Shown: piece after piece, positions 54,848-63,360 of the stretch
Position numbering within the stretch: the first letter of the stretch is position 1
How the letters are laid out: every line of letters begins with the position of its first letter
Assembly: GCA_020847395.1 (NCBI GenBank)
Contig: JADLCD010000147.1
Location: 19,204 to 83,203, forward strand
Length of the DNA stretch: 64,000 bases
Source of the DNA: Chitinophagaceae bacterium
Lineage (GTDB): Bacteria; Bacteroidota; Bacteroidia; Chitinophagales; Chitinophagaceae
Direction of reading: 5' to 3'
Program-made: the position numbers and the translations under genes
The notes under the pieces: model-generated
Told to the model about the DNA's origin: nothing
What the model saw: the letters and a program-made list of their open reading frames with translations, nothing else
Databases searched by the model: none

Positions 54848-57298
54848 CTACTCCTGCCTCATGCTCACTGTTGGATTAGTAAGCGCGGCTTTTATGCAAT
54901 GAAAGCTAATGGTGAGCAGTGCAATAAAAAGTGCAATAAACCCCGACAAAACAAAAACCCACCAATTAATGTGGATTTTATAAGTAAAATTCTGCAACCA
55001 ATGGTTCATAATGTACCACGCTATTGGCGAAGCAATCAACATAGCAGTAAATATAAGTATAACAAACTCTTTGCTGACATACAATATAATATCGCTAAAA
55101 CTTGCGCCCAACACTTTGCGAATACCAATTTCTTTCCCCTTTATTTGTGTGGTAAACATAACCAGCCCCAACAACCCGAGCGAAGAAACAACGATACTGA
55201 TTAGCATTGCAGTAAATATTAATTTGGATGTCTTCTGTTCCTTCTCATACATCCGGGAAATGATATCGCCAAAAAATTTATAGTTAAAGACTACACCCCG
55301 ATAAATATTGCTCCATATATTCTCAATTTTCCTGATTAATGATTCGCTACTTCCAACTGATTTTTCACGCGTAGCCAGTTTGATGGCAATGCTTTTTTCT
55401 CTTTCTGGTATATGGCCAATAACAAGCGGGCCAATAGCTTCATGAAAAGAACCCTCATGAAAATCCTGAACTACTCCTACTATTGGAAGTGCTTTATCCT
55501 CCTTGTAAAGTAATTTTCCAATTGCTTGGTCGGGCATCTGAAAACCCAATTTCTTAGCAAAGGTCTCATTGATCACCAATTCGGAAAGACTATCACTGTG
55601 GCGCAAATTTGTGCCAGCTAATAACTTCATACCATAAAAAGGAATAAAATTTTCGTCTCCCCCCTGTATGGACACAAGCATTTCAATATCCTCTTTCCCT
55701 TTATACTTCAAAGGCTCCTCCTCTATCACTCCTGCAGGAGGTTTACTTTCTAAGATAACTTTTTCAACCCCTGCCATTTGTTCAATTTGCTGTTTGAGTA
55801 CGCCTATTTTTCCATGCGCATCGTCCCAATTATTTATGATGATCACAGCATCCGTCTGAAATTTAAAATCCGAATAGCGCATGAATCGAATCTGATCCAT
55901 AATGATGATACTACTGATAATAAATATTAAAGAGAGCGTAAATTGAAAAACAATCAATCCTTTTTGAAAGCTCCATTTTGAGATTCTTTTTTGAGATGCA
56001 GCGTTACCTTTTAAGGAAACTACGGGAATAAAAGAAGACAATAGTTTAGCCGGATATAGCCCCGAAATCAAAACCGTTACTATCGTTACCAGTATTATAA
56101 ACAATAATGTATCAGGATTGAAAATATCTAATCTAACACCCGAAGGGAAAAATCCTTTAAACGTGGAGAATACAAATCCGGTTATCAAAAGTGCAATTGC
56201 TACCGCGACCTGCACGATTATAAAAGTCTGAACCAGAAATTGAATAATGATGTCCCTTGCACTACTTCCCATCACCTTCCGGATTCCAATCTCCTTCTCT
56301 CTTTCAATGGATAAGGCTATGGTTAAATTAATAAAATTGATAACAGCAATAATCAACAGGAAAATAGCTATAGTGATTAATCCAAGCAATGTAGGTTTAT
56401 GCGCTTTCCTTATGTCATCATGCACATAGTTATTATTAAAATGAATATCCGCAAGAGGTTGAAGTTGCAAGCTGAATTTAGTATTCAAATCAAGCTTCAT
56501 ATTTTTTTGAATAATACCCTGCATCAAAGAACGAATTTGATCAGGAGAGACACCAGGCGCCAGTTTAGCCACAGACCAAATCCAACGATTATCATTTCCC
56601 GGGCGCCAGTCATTTTTATCCATCTCTTTTTTTAAAAAGCTGCTTTTGATAGTGCTAAAAGAAATAAATTCCCTGAAAGGAAAATCAGTATTCTTATTCC
56701 AATCTTTTACAATTCCCGATACCCGCACCTTTAACGAATCATTATAGATAACCTTTTTTCCAATTACATCCTTCCAAATAGAAGTGCCAAAATATTTTAT
56801 GGCTGTATTCGCAGACAATACAACATTATACGGCTCATTTAGCGAAGTTGCTATATCTCCTGCAAGCCACTCGTATTGAAAAATCGAAAAATAATTAGAA
56901 TCTGTTATGATCACACCAGATGTGTTGGTGCCTTCTACAAAACAGTCATAACTAACCCTTTCATGGTTTTGCCTTTCAATGGTAATCTTCGGCTGATATC
57001 TGTAAAAACCTGCAACGCTTTCAAATCCTGGTACATTCTCTCGTAAAGTAGGTGGCGCTTGAGGGGGAATATCCTCAACATAAAAAGACTGACCGTTACT
57101 CTCCTCTACTTTACCAGCAATGCGGTATATGCGATCACTGTCAGGATGAAAATTGTCAAAACTAAATTCATAGCGGCTAATCAGGTAAATAGTAATACAG
57201 GCACATAATCCAATAGCCAGTCCAAATACATTAATAAGAATATAGATTTTCCGCTTCCTGATATTTCGCCATGCAGTTTTGAAATAGTTTTTCAACAT
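54848..57298 (-). CDS. FtsX/MacB-like ABC transporter permease
   Basis: 816 residues, the large single-chain Bacteroidota permease type with two FtsX units. The N-terminus MLKNYFKTAWRNIRKRKIYI, then GLAIGLCACITIYLISRYEF, opens the first helix and a MacB_PCD periplasmic domain. Three helices follow with the signature EREKEIGIRKVMGSSARDII; after a second periplasmic domain KGKEIGIRKVLGASFSDIIL closes the second unit (8 helices in all). Such proteins usually work with a separate ATP-binding protein, not found here, and often belong to peptide-efflux or envelope-stress systems. The gene is bracketed by two copies of a 31-bp palindrome. Confidence 0.92.
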   Translation of the reverse strand: MLKNYFKTAWRNIRKRKIYILINVFGLAIGLCACITIYLISRYEFSFDNFHPDSDRIYRIAGKVEESNGQSFYVEDIPPQAPPTLRENVPGFESVAGFYRYQPKITIERQNHERVSYDCFVEGTNTSGVIITDSNYFSIFQYEWLAGDIATSLNEPYNVVLSANTAIKYFGTSIWKDVIGKKVIYNDSLKVRVSGIVKDWNKNTDFPFREFISFSTIKSSFLKKEMDKNDWRPGNDNRWIWSVAKLAPGVSPDQIRSLMQGIIQKNMKLDLNTKFSLQLQPLADIHFNNNYVHDDIRKAHKPTLLGLITIAIFLLIIAVINFINLTIALSIEREKEIGIRKVMGSSARDIIIQFLVQTFIIVQVAVAIALLITGFVFSTFKGFFPSGVRLDIFNPDTLLFIILVTIVTVLISGLYPAKLLSSFIPVVSLKGNAASQKRISKWSFQKGLIVFQFTLSLIFIISSIIIMDQIRFMRYSDFKFQTDAVIIINNWDDAHGKIGVLKQQIEQMAGVEKVILESKPPAGVIEEEPLKYKGKEDIEMLVSIQGGDENFIPFYGMKLLAGTNLRHSDSLSELVINETFAKKLGFQMPDQAIGKLLYKEDKALPIVGVVQDFHEGSFHEAIGPLVIGHIPEREKSIAIKLATREKSVGSSESLIRKIENIWSNIYRGVVFNYKFFGDIISRMYEKEQKTSKLIFTAMLISIVVSSLGLLGLVMFTTQIKGKEIGIRKVLGASFSDIILYVSKEFVILIFTAMLIASPIAWYIMNHWLQNFTYKIHINWWVFVLSGFIALFIALLTISFHCIKAALTNPTVSMRQE

Positions 57299-57392
57299 AA
57301 GGCTTTTATGAAATGATTCAGAATATAAATAAATCCATAAGCATTGTTACATTAAATTATTGAGAGATAAATATACTCAAAATTAATAGCGA

Positions 57393-57423
57393 GGGTTCCA
57401 AACCTTTGGAAGGTTCGGAACCC
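57393..57423. repeat. 31-bp palindrome, copy 2
   Basis: GGGTTCCAAACCTTTGG with its complement, one mismatch to copy 1. It lies in the divergent region 36 nt before the Crp/Fnr ATG, so it is not a simple terminator. Confidence 0.8.
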
Positions 57424-57459
57424 AACTCACAATCTTTCCCCTTATCTTTATGCATTACC

Positions 57460-58035
57460 ATGTACGAGCTTTTACTCAAACATATCGCCATGCATATATC
57501 CTTGTCGCCGGATGAGGAGCGTGATTTTCTTAAAGCAGTTACCGTAAAGAAATTAAGAAAAAAGCAATTTCTATTGCAGGAAGGAGATATAAGCAAAGGA
57601 TCGGCATTTGTACATTCGGGGCTGTTAAAAATATATTCAATGGACAGGAATGGCGTTGAACATATCATTCAGTTTGTGCCTCCAGGCTGGTGGGCTGCTG
57701 ACATGAAGAGCCTTAAAACACAGCAACCCGGCACACTATTTATTGACGCGATTGAAGACAGTGAAATATTCTGGATACGCAAAGAAGACCTTGAACAACT
57801 ATATACGCAAATACCGGCATTAGAACGTTTCTTCAGAATACTGGCTGAAAATTCTGTTATCAATTACCAGGAAAGACTTATTGGAACATTAAGTTTGCCA
57901 GCGGTAGAAAGATACCAGGCTTTTTGCAGCAAATACCCATCTCTCCTGGAAAAATTGCCACAAAAATATGTAGCCTCATATATTGGCGTTACACCCGAAT
58001 TTTTAAGCAAGATGCTCAAAAGCAAAATGGTTTAA
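57460..58035 (+). CDS. Crp/Fnr-family transcription regulator
   Basis: 191 residues from ATG 57460 (MYELLLKHIAMHISLSPDE); an in-frame start 54 nt upstream would run through the palindrome and is rejected. A cNMP-binding-like domain (KKQFLLQEGDISKGSAFVHS, VEHIIQFVPPGWWAADMKSL) and a linker helix lead to a reduced C-terminal HTH (PQKYVASYIGVTPEFLSKML), the short form common in Bacteroidota. The ligand is unknown. It heads a run of plus-strand genes (receiver-like, two pirins, GNAT, flavin reductase) it may control. Confidence 0.92.
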   Translation: MYELLLKHIAMHISLSPDEERDFLKAVTVKKLRKKQFLLQEGDISKGSAFVHSGLLKIYSMDRNGVEHIIQFVPPGWWAADMKSLKTQQPGTLFIDAIEDSEIFWIRKEDLEQLYTQIPALERFFRILAENSVINYQERLIGTLSLPAVERYQAFCSKYPSLLEKLPQKYVASYIGVTPEFLSKMLKSKMV

Positions 58036-58212
58036 ACAGAACATTTCAAAAAATTACTGTTACTACCCATTCTCACAAAATAGTACTAAAAACTTACGAA
58101 ATGAGGCGTTAATCGCGTCATTCTTAATCTACATTAAGTATTTCGCTTAACCTGTATTATTTCTAAAAGTTTTCATTCATGGTAGTTTTGTGTATCAAAA
58201 AAAAGGAATGAT

Positions 58213-58575
58213 ATGAAAACAAACATTATGCTGGTAACCAACAACACTTCAATGTTTGGAAATATTGAAAATGAACTGAACAGGAAAGACGTTGAATGGT
58301 ATATTACCGACAGCAGTGAAAACGCGATTGAAAAATTTCAACAAAGTGGCATTGATATTGTTTTCTTACACAACAATATGGATGCTACGGATAAAAGAAA
58401 ACTACAGAAAATATTCAACCTGTTTGATGAAAATATCAACATTGTTGAAATTGACAGTAATGCAAATGTTGCTACAACAATAGCAAACGCATTGAACAAT
58501 CAAATGAAAAATAATTTTTCATTTATTGACGACGCGTTGGTAAACGCGAAGTTTAATATAAGCGTGGCAGATTAA
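58213..58575 (+). CDS. Receiver-like protein lacking the phospho-acceptor
   Basis: 120 residues. The order of strands and helices (TNIMLVTNNTSMFGNIENEL, DVEWYITDSSENAIEKFQQS, GIDIVFLHNNMDATDKRKLQ, NINIVEIDSNANVATTIANA) fits a response-regulator receiver fold. However, the acidic pocket near the N-terminus reads TNN instead of DDD, and the position of the phosphorylated Asp is His or Asn (FLHNNMD). A phosphate-independent regulator or a non-homologous Rossmann-like protein are both possible. A TAGTTTTG box (58183-58190) and AAAAGGA precede the start. Confidence 0.65.
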   Translation: MKTNIMLVTNNTSMFGNIENELNRKDVEWYITDSSENAIEKFQQSGIDIVFLHNNMDATDKRKLQKIFNLFDENINIVEIDSNANVATTIANALNNQMKNNFSFIDDALVNAKFNISVAD

Positions 58576-58644
58576 GGATGGCAACAGGCAAGGGTGAATA
58601 GATAATAGTCAATTACATATTTTTAACATAAAAAACTTAATAAC

Positions 58645-59514
58645 ATGAAAAAGCAAATTGAAAAAATTGTAAAAAAACCTGCAAAACCAGGTATGGTTGG
58701 CGATGGTTTCAGGGTATATAATTATATTCCCGGTACAGGCATAGCACAGCAAAGAATCAGCCCATTTTTGATGCTGGATTTTAATGCAGCTTATGATTTT
58801 GGCGCGTCAGACCATATACGCGGTGTTGATGTACATCCGCATAAAGGGTTTGAAACAGTAACCATCTCCTATAAAGGCAGTCTTGCTCACCATGACAGTG
58901 CCGGTAACAGCGGTGTAATTAATCCCGGCGATGTGCAATGGATGACAGCAGGTTCGGGCATCTTGCATAAAGAATATCACGAAGAAAGCTTCGCGAAAAA
59001 AGGCGGCTTGTTTGAGATGGTGCAGTTGTGGGTAAATCTTCCTAAAAAAGATAAATTGACCAAACCGCATTATCAAGCTCTTACCAAAGACAATATAACA
59101 AGCGTTTCCTTACCCGGCAATGCAGGTGTAGTAAATGTTATAGCAGGAGAATTTGACGGAACGAAGGGCGCTGCAGCTACATACTCTCCGTTGAATGTAT
59201 GGGATGTAAAGCTGAGGAAAGGCGGAGAAGTGAAGTTTGATTTGCCCGTTACCTGCAATACCGCTTTGTTAATGATTAACGGAAGCGCGGTGGTAAATGA
59301 TGAAGAAGCTTCTGAACACAGCTTTGTATTGTTCGAAAATGAAGGCGAACAAATTACAATAAAAGCTACTGAAGACGCAGTAATATTAGTATTGAGCGGG
59401 CAGCCGTTGAACGAACCTATAGCAAGTTATGGACCTTTTGTAATGAACACACAACAGGAAATTATGGAAAGCATTAACGAATACCAGGCCGGTAAATTTG
59501 GAGTACTGGCTTAA
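58645..59514 (+). CDS. Pirin-family protein, first copy
   Basis: 289 residues; bicupin with an N-terminal metal site formed by His 64 and 66 (VDVHPHKGFETVT) and His 108 / Glu 110 (GSGILHKEYHEE), all four ligands present. Other signatures: NPGDVQWMTAGSGI and LFEMVQLWVNLPKKDK. Some pirins are quercetin 2,3-dioxygenases, others metal- and redox-sensing regulators; which applies here cannot be read. A second pirin gene follows after 205 nt, and a receiver-like gene precedes it by 69 nt. Confidence 0.94.
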   Translation: MKKQIEKIVKKPAKPGMVGDGFRVYNYIPGTGIAQQRISPFLMLDFNAAYDFGASDHIRGVDVHPHKGFETVTISYKGSLAHHDSAGNSGVINPGDVQWMTAGSGILHKEYHEESFAKKGGLFEMVQLWVNLPKKDKLTKPHYQALTKDNITSVSLPGNAGVVNVIAGEFDGTKGAAATYSPLNVWDVKLRKGGEVKFDLPVTCNTALLMINGSAVVNDEEASEHSFVLFENEGEQITIKATEDAVILVLSGQPLNEPIASYGPFVMNTQQEIMESINEYQAGKFGVLA

Positions 59515-59564
59515 GGAGAACAGGTAGTAGTAAACGGGCAATAGGCAATAGTGAAATGTGAGAC

Positions 59565-59695
59565 GAGAAGGTTTGTAGTTTTTGGTTTGTAGTTTTTGGT
59601 TTATGGTTGAAAAACTCTGAACACGGTGAGTGTTGAAAAGCGAAACAGCAAACCTCAAACCATAAATTACAAACCATAAACCTGAGGCCTGTAAC
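59565..59695. repeat. Imperfect inverted repeat between the pirin genes
   Basis: GGTTTGTAGTTTTTGGTTT-type words (59570-59610) face their complement (AAACCATAAATTACAAACC, 59656-59680) across a 45-nt loop. Same word family as 2752-2828 and 49378-49418. Confidence 0.5.
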
Positions 59696-59719
59696 CTGAA
59701 TTTTTTTTAAATTCATATT

Positions 59720-60574
59720 ATGCAAAAGAATATAGACTATATACTGGCGGGCAGGGAAAAGAATATAACCAAAGAAGAAGTTGTGCTGCAACCTTTGCCA
59801 CATAAGGATTTCAGGTTTGCAAACCCTTTTATCGTATTGCACCACATGTTACCGGAAACCATTCCGCCGGGTTCTAAACAACGCATACACCCGCACCCGC
59901 ACAGGGGCTTTGCACCTGTTACTATCATGTTGCAGGGAGAAGGTTATCATAAGGATAATGCGGGTCATGATGAAACCGTATCCGCCGGCGATGTACAGTG
60001 GATGTTTGCGGGAAAGGGATTATTGCACAGTGAAGGCCCGACAGATAAAATATTGAAAGAAGGTGGCGTGCAGGAATTGATTCAGTTGTGGATTAATGTA
60101 CCTGCCAAACATAAATGGAATGAACCTTCTTATCAATCTGCAAAACAATCTTCTTTACCCGAAGTACTTGTGCAGGAGGGCGCATCGTTCCATCTTATCA
60201 GTGGAAAATATGATGGCAGTACCGGCCCATTAAAAAGCTTTACCCCTGTTATTTTAATTAACGGTACTATACAGGAAGGGAAGCGTGTTCAATTTTCGGC
60301 TACTCCCGGTTACTGGACGTTGATGTATGTAATCAGCGGAACCGTGTGCATAAATAACGAAGTTATTGCAGCGCATAACCTTATTATCTTTGAAAAAAAT
60401 AATGAGGAAGTAATTGTACATGCAAGGCAGGATACAAGATTATTATTTTTATCTGCCGAGCCGATTAATGAACCTGTTGCTGCTAAAGATAATTTTGTAA
60501 TGAATACCGCCGAAGAAGTTAACCAAGCAATGGAAGATTACAAAAATGGCATTTTCGGAACTTTAAATTATTAA
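59720..60574 (+). CDS. Pirin-family protein, second copy
   Basis: 284 residues. It has the same architecture as the upstream pirin, with intact metal ligands His 59, His 61 (HPHRGFAPVTIM), His 103 and Glu 105 (GKGLLHSEGP). Identity to the first copy looks modest, concentrated around DVQWM and QLWINVPAKHKW, so this is an old duplication. It is followed by a GNAT gene after 3 nt, so these two are co-translated. Confidence 0.93.
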   Translation: MQKNIDYILAGREKNITKEEVVLQPLPHKDFRFANPFIVLHHMLPETIPPGSKQRIHPHPHRGFAPVTIMLQGEGYHKDNAGHDETVSAGDVQWMFAGKGLLHSEGPTDKILKEGGVQELIQLWINVPAKHKWNEPSYQSAKQSSLPEVLVQEGASFHLISGKYDGSTGPLKSFTPVILINGTIQEGKRVQFSATPGYWTLMYVISGTVCINNEVIAAHNLIIFEKNNEEVIVHARQDTRLLFLSAEPINEPVAAKDNFVMNTAEEVNQAMEDYKNGIFGTLNY

Positions 60575-60577
60575 GCT

Positions 60578-60892
60578 ATGAACGAACAATTTGTATCGCT
60601 GCCACTTACTAACAACACCAAAGACAGCCGTTTTGAAATGGTTGTTGATGGCACTGCATCTATTATTGAATACAAACAATTAGCCGGCTCGTTGGCCTTA
60701 CTGCATACAGAGGTGCCACAAGCATTGGAAGGGAAAGGAGTAGCAGCGGCTATTGTTGAAAAAACATTCAATTATGCTAAAGAAAATAATTTAAAAATTA
60801 TTCCTTTGTGCCCCTATGTTGTGGTGTATTTAAAGAAACACCCTGAGTGGAATACCATTGTTCACGAAGATTATAAAACTAAAAAGGAATGA
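60578..60892 (+). CDS. Small GNAT-type acetyltransferase (YjdJ-like)
   Basis: 104 residues, the short single-domain GNAT class (Acetyltransf_CG). Core features: LALLHTEVPQALEGKGVAAA (the acetyl-CoA loop region, Q/G-x-G pattern), IVEKTFNYAKENNLKIIPLC and PYVVVYLKKHPEW. The acyl acceptor is unknown. It is packed between the second pirin (3 nt) and the flavin reductase (4-nt overlap), so it is part of the same operon. Confidence 0.88.
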   Translation: MNEQFVSLPLTNNTKDSRFEMVVDGTASIIEYKQLAGSLALLHTEVPQALEGKGVAAAIVEKTFNYAKENNLKIIPLCPYVVVYLKKHPEWNTIVHEDYKTKKE

Positions 60893-61455
60893 TAAAAGTA
60901 AAAGTAATTACAGCAAGTACAAGACCAACCCGCAAAGGACCTGCTATATCGCATTGGATTCTGGAATTATTAAAACAATATGATAGTATACAAGTTGAGC
61001 ATCTTGACCTTAAAGAAATTAATCTCCCGTTTTTAGATGAGCCTCATCACCCCAGATTAAGAAAATATACAAAAGAGCATACTATACAATGGAGTAAAAC
61101 CATTGAAAGTGCAGATGCATTTATTTTTGTTACGCCTGAATATAATTATGGTTTTCCCGCCACTTTAAAAAACGCATTGGATTATTTGCATGAAGAATGG
61201 GCATATAAACCTGTTGGCATAGTGAGTTACGGAGGCTTATCTGCCGGCACACGCTGTGCGCAAATGCTGAAGCAGGTAATAACCACGCTCAGAATGATGC
61301 CGCTTACAGAAAGTGTAGCCATTCCTTATTTTACAAAATATATTAATGAAGATGAAAGATTTATAAGCGATGAGTCGCTTGACAAATCTGTAAATACAAT
61401 GATCGCTGAATTGATAAAATGGACAAATACGCTGAAAACAATGAGAAATAAATAA
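60889..61455 (+). CDS. NADPH-dependent FMN reductase
   Basis: 188 residues, flavodoxin-like fold. The FMN phosphate loop is ITASTRPTRKGPAISHWI near the N-terminus; TPEYNYGFPATLKNALDYLH is the hallmark of this family, and VSYGGLSAGTRCAQMLKQV follows. It reduces FMN or quinones with NAD(P)H in the cytosol. It overlaps the GNAT gene by 4 nt (ATGA), which shows translational coupling. Grouping with pirins suggests defence against quinones or oxidants. Confidence 0.92.
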   Translation: MIKVKVITASTRPTRKGPAISHWILELLKQYDSIQVEHLDLKEINLPFLDEPHHPRLRKYTKEHTIQWSKTIESADAFIFVTPEYNYGFPATLKNALDYLHEEWAYKPVGIVSYGGLSAGTRCAQMLKQVITTLRMMPLTESVAIPYFTKYINEDERFISDESLDKSVNTMIAELIKWTNTLKTMRNK

Positions 61456-61478
61456 GCCTTCTTCCGCAAAAGAATAAT

Positions 61479-61506
61479 GTTTCGAACCCTTTGAAAGGCT
61501 CGAAAC
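61479..61506 (+). repeat. 28-bp hairpin after the flavin reductase gene
   Basis: GTTTCGAACCCTTTGAAAGG, then CTCGAAAC: an inverted repeat 23 nt past the stop. It is similar in layout to the 31-bp palindromes and may act as a terminator, though there is no T tract. Confidence 0.55.
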
Positions 61507-61602
61507 ACTATTCATAGCTGGATATTTTCAGAAAATTTATATTTTCCCCGGTATTAATCGTCCATATTCCGCTCATATTTCATATACACTAAAACACTTC
61601 AT

Positions 61603-63360
61603 ATGAAATATATTTCCGCAATAATCATCTTCCTGCTTTTGGGCAATACCCAAACTTTATTCGCGGGTCAATCCTTTTGCCGGGATTCCGTATCTGCCGG
61701 TTATAGAATTATATTAAGCCCCACTGCTTCTGAATCGGAAACATGGGCTGCGGAAGAGTTGCAGCACTGGCTGTATGAAATAAGCGGAGAATATCTTCTT
61801 GTGCAAAGAAATGCAAATTATACCGGGCCTAAAATCGTTATCGGCTACCAGGATATCATCAAAACAACAACCGGCGCTGAATCACCTGCCGATAATGATG
61901 AATCATTTCAATACTTCAGTAAAGGCAATGATATTTTTATATATGGCGGAAAACAAAGAGGCAGCATGTACGGCGTATTTTCTTTTCTTGAAAATGAATT
62001 TGGTTGCCGCTGGTATACGCCGCTTGTAACGGTTATTCCTAAAAAAGCAAAACTTGTATTTGGACAATACAATTACAAAAGTACGCCCGGCATAAAGGTG
62101 AGGAATGATTTTTATTTTGAAGCGTTTGACCCGATTTGGGCAGCAAGAAATAAAATGAATGGCAGAATGAATTATGTAAAACAGCCCGGTGGCGTTGAAG
62201 CGTATTGGGCTGTGCATACTTTTTATCCGCTGATGCCTCCTTCAGAATTTTTTGACAAGCACCCTGAATACTACAGCCTGATAAATGGAAAAAGAACTTT
62301 TGAAGTAGTTAAAAATGAGCATCACCAACTGGCACAATTATGCCTCAGTAATAAAAATGTGTTGCGCATTATAACCGAACGCATCAAACAAAAAATACAG
62401 CAGAACCCGGAATACATGATTTACGATGTTTCGCAGAATGATTATTACAATGCCTGTGAATGTGATAAATGCCAGGCTATAGTAAAACGGGAAGAAGCTG
62501 AATCTGGTTTGATGATATGGTTTGTGAACCAGGTGGCTGAGGCTGTAGAAAAAGAATTTCCGGGTAAATATATTGGTACGCTTGCTTACCAGTATACAAG
62601 AAAACCACCTAAAGACATTAAACCACGGAAAAATGTGGTGGTACGTTTATGTCCGATAGAAGCATGCGTGGCGCATGATCTTAAATCATGCGAAAGAAAT
62701 AAATCTTTTTTGGATGATATGCAAAAATGGGCAGCCACCTCTCCTCAATTGTACATATGGGATTACGTGGTAAACTTTGGAAATTATAGTATGCCTTATC
62801 CAAACTTTGCTGTGCTGCAATCTAACATCAATACGTTTAAAGAAAATAAGAGTATTGGCATTATGGAGCAGGCGGCGTATCAAAGTCGTGGTGGTGAATT
62901 TTCTGAACTGAAAGCGTACGTAATAGCCAAACTATTATGGAATCCCGGCATTAATACCAATGAAGTAATTGATGATTTTATGTATGGTTATTATGGAAGA
63001 GCAGGCCGGTTGATTAAACAATATTTTAACCTTGCACAGAGTTTGATTACGCCTCAACAGCATATTAAAATTGGCTTGCGTCCAACGGATACAATTTTTA
63101 CTGATGCGTTTGTAAACCAATCATTGCAGCTATTTAACGAAGCGGTTAAAGTTGCTGATGATGAAACCATCAAATCACGCGTTGAACTTTCCGCATTGCC
63201 GGTTTATTATTTAAAATGCAGGAGAGACCCGGTAGCATCGCGAAATGATGGCACATACGATAAAGCCATGAGTATTATTCAGCGGGAAGGCATTACACAC
63301 CTGGCAGAATCAGAACAAACCATTGAGCGTTTCAGAAAATTTGTGGAAGAAGCAAAATGA
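61603..63360 (+). CDS. Secreted DUF4838 protein with alpha-glucuronidase-like N-terminus
   Basis: 585 residues with a signal peptide (about 1-22, ending LFAGQ). The N-terminal part (YRIILSPTASESETWAAEEL, YTGPKIVIGYQDI, GSMYGVFSFLENEFGCRWYT) resembles the N-domain found before GH20/GH67 barrels. It is followed by the DUF4838 region (NDYYNACECDKCQAIVKREE, LYIWDYVVNFGNYSMPYPNF, EFSELKAYVIAKLLWNPGIN). The family is suspected to be glycosidases but unproven. Its role is inferred to be glycan-related, in line with the other exported enzymes here. Confidence 0.88.
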   Translation: MKYISAIIIFLLLGNTQTLFAGQSFCRDSVSAGYRIILSPTASESETWAAEELQHWLYEISGEYLLVQRNANYTGPKIVIGYQDIIKTTTGAESPADNDESFQYFSKGNDIFIYGGKQRGSMYGVFSFLENEFGCRWYTPLVTVIPKKAKLVFGQYNYKSTPGIKVRNDFYFEAFDPIWAARNKMNGRMNYVKQPGGVEAYWAVHTFYPLMPPSEFFDKHPEYYSLINGKRTFEVVKNEHHQLAQLCLSNKNVLRIITERIKQKIQQNPEYMIYDVSQNDYYNACECDKCQAIVKREEAESGLMIWFVNQVAEAVEKEFPGKYIGTLAYQYTRKPPKDIKPRKNVVVRLCPIEACVAHDLKSCERNKSFLDDMQKWAATSPQLYIWDYVVNFGNYSMPYPNFAVLQSNINTFKENKSIGIMEQAAYQSRGGEFSELKAYVIAKLLWNPGINTNEVIDDFMYGYYGRAGRLIKQYFNLAQSLITPQQHIKIGLRPTDTIFTDAFVNQSLQLFNEAVKVADDETIKSRVELSALPVYYLKCRRDPVASRNDGTYDKAMSIIQREGITHLAESEQTIERFRKFVEEAK

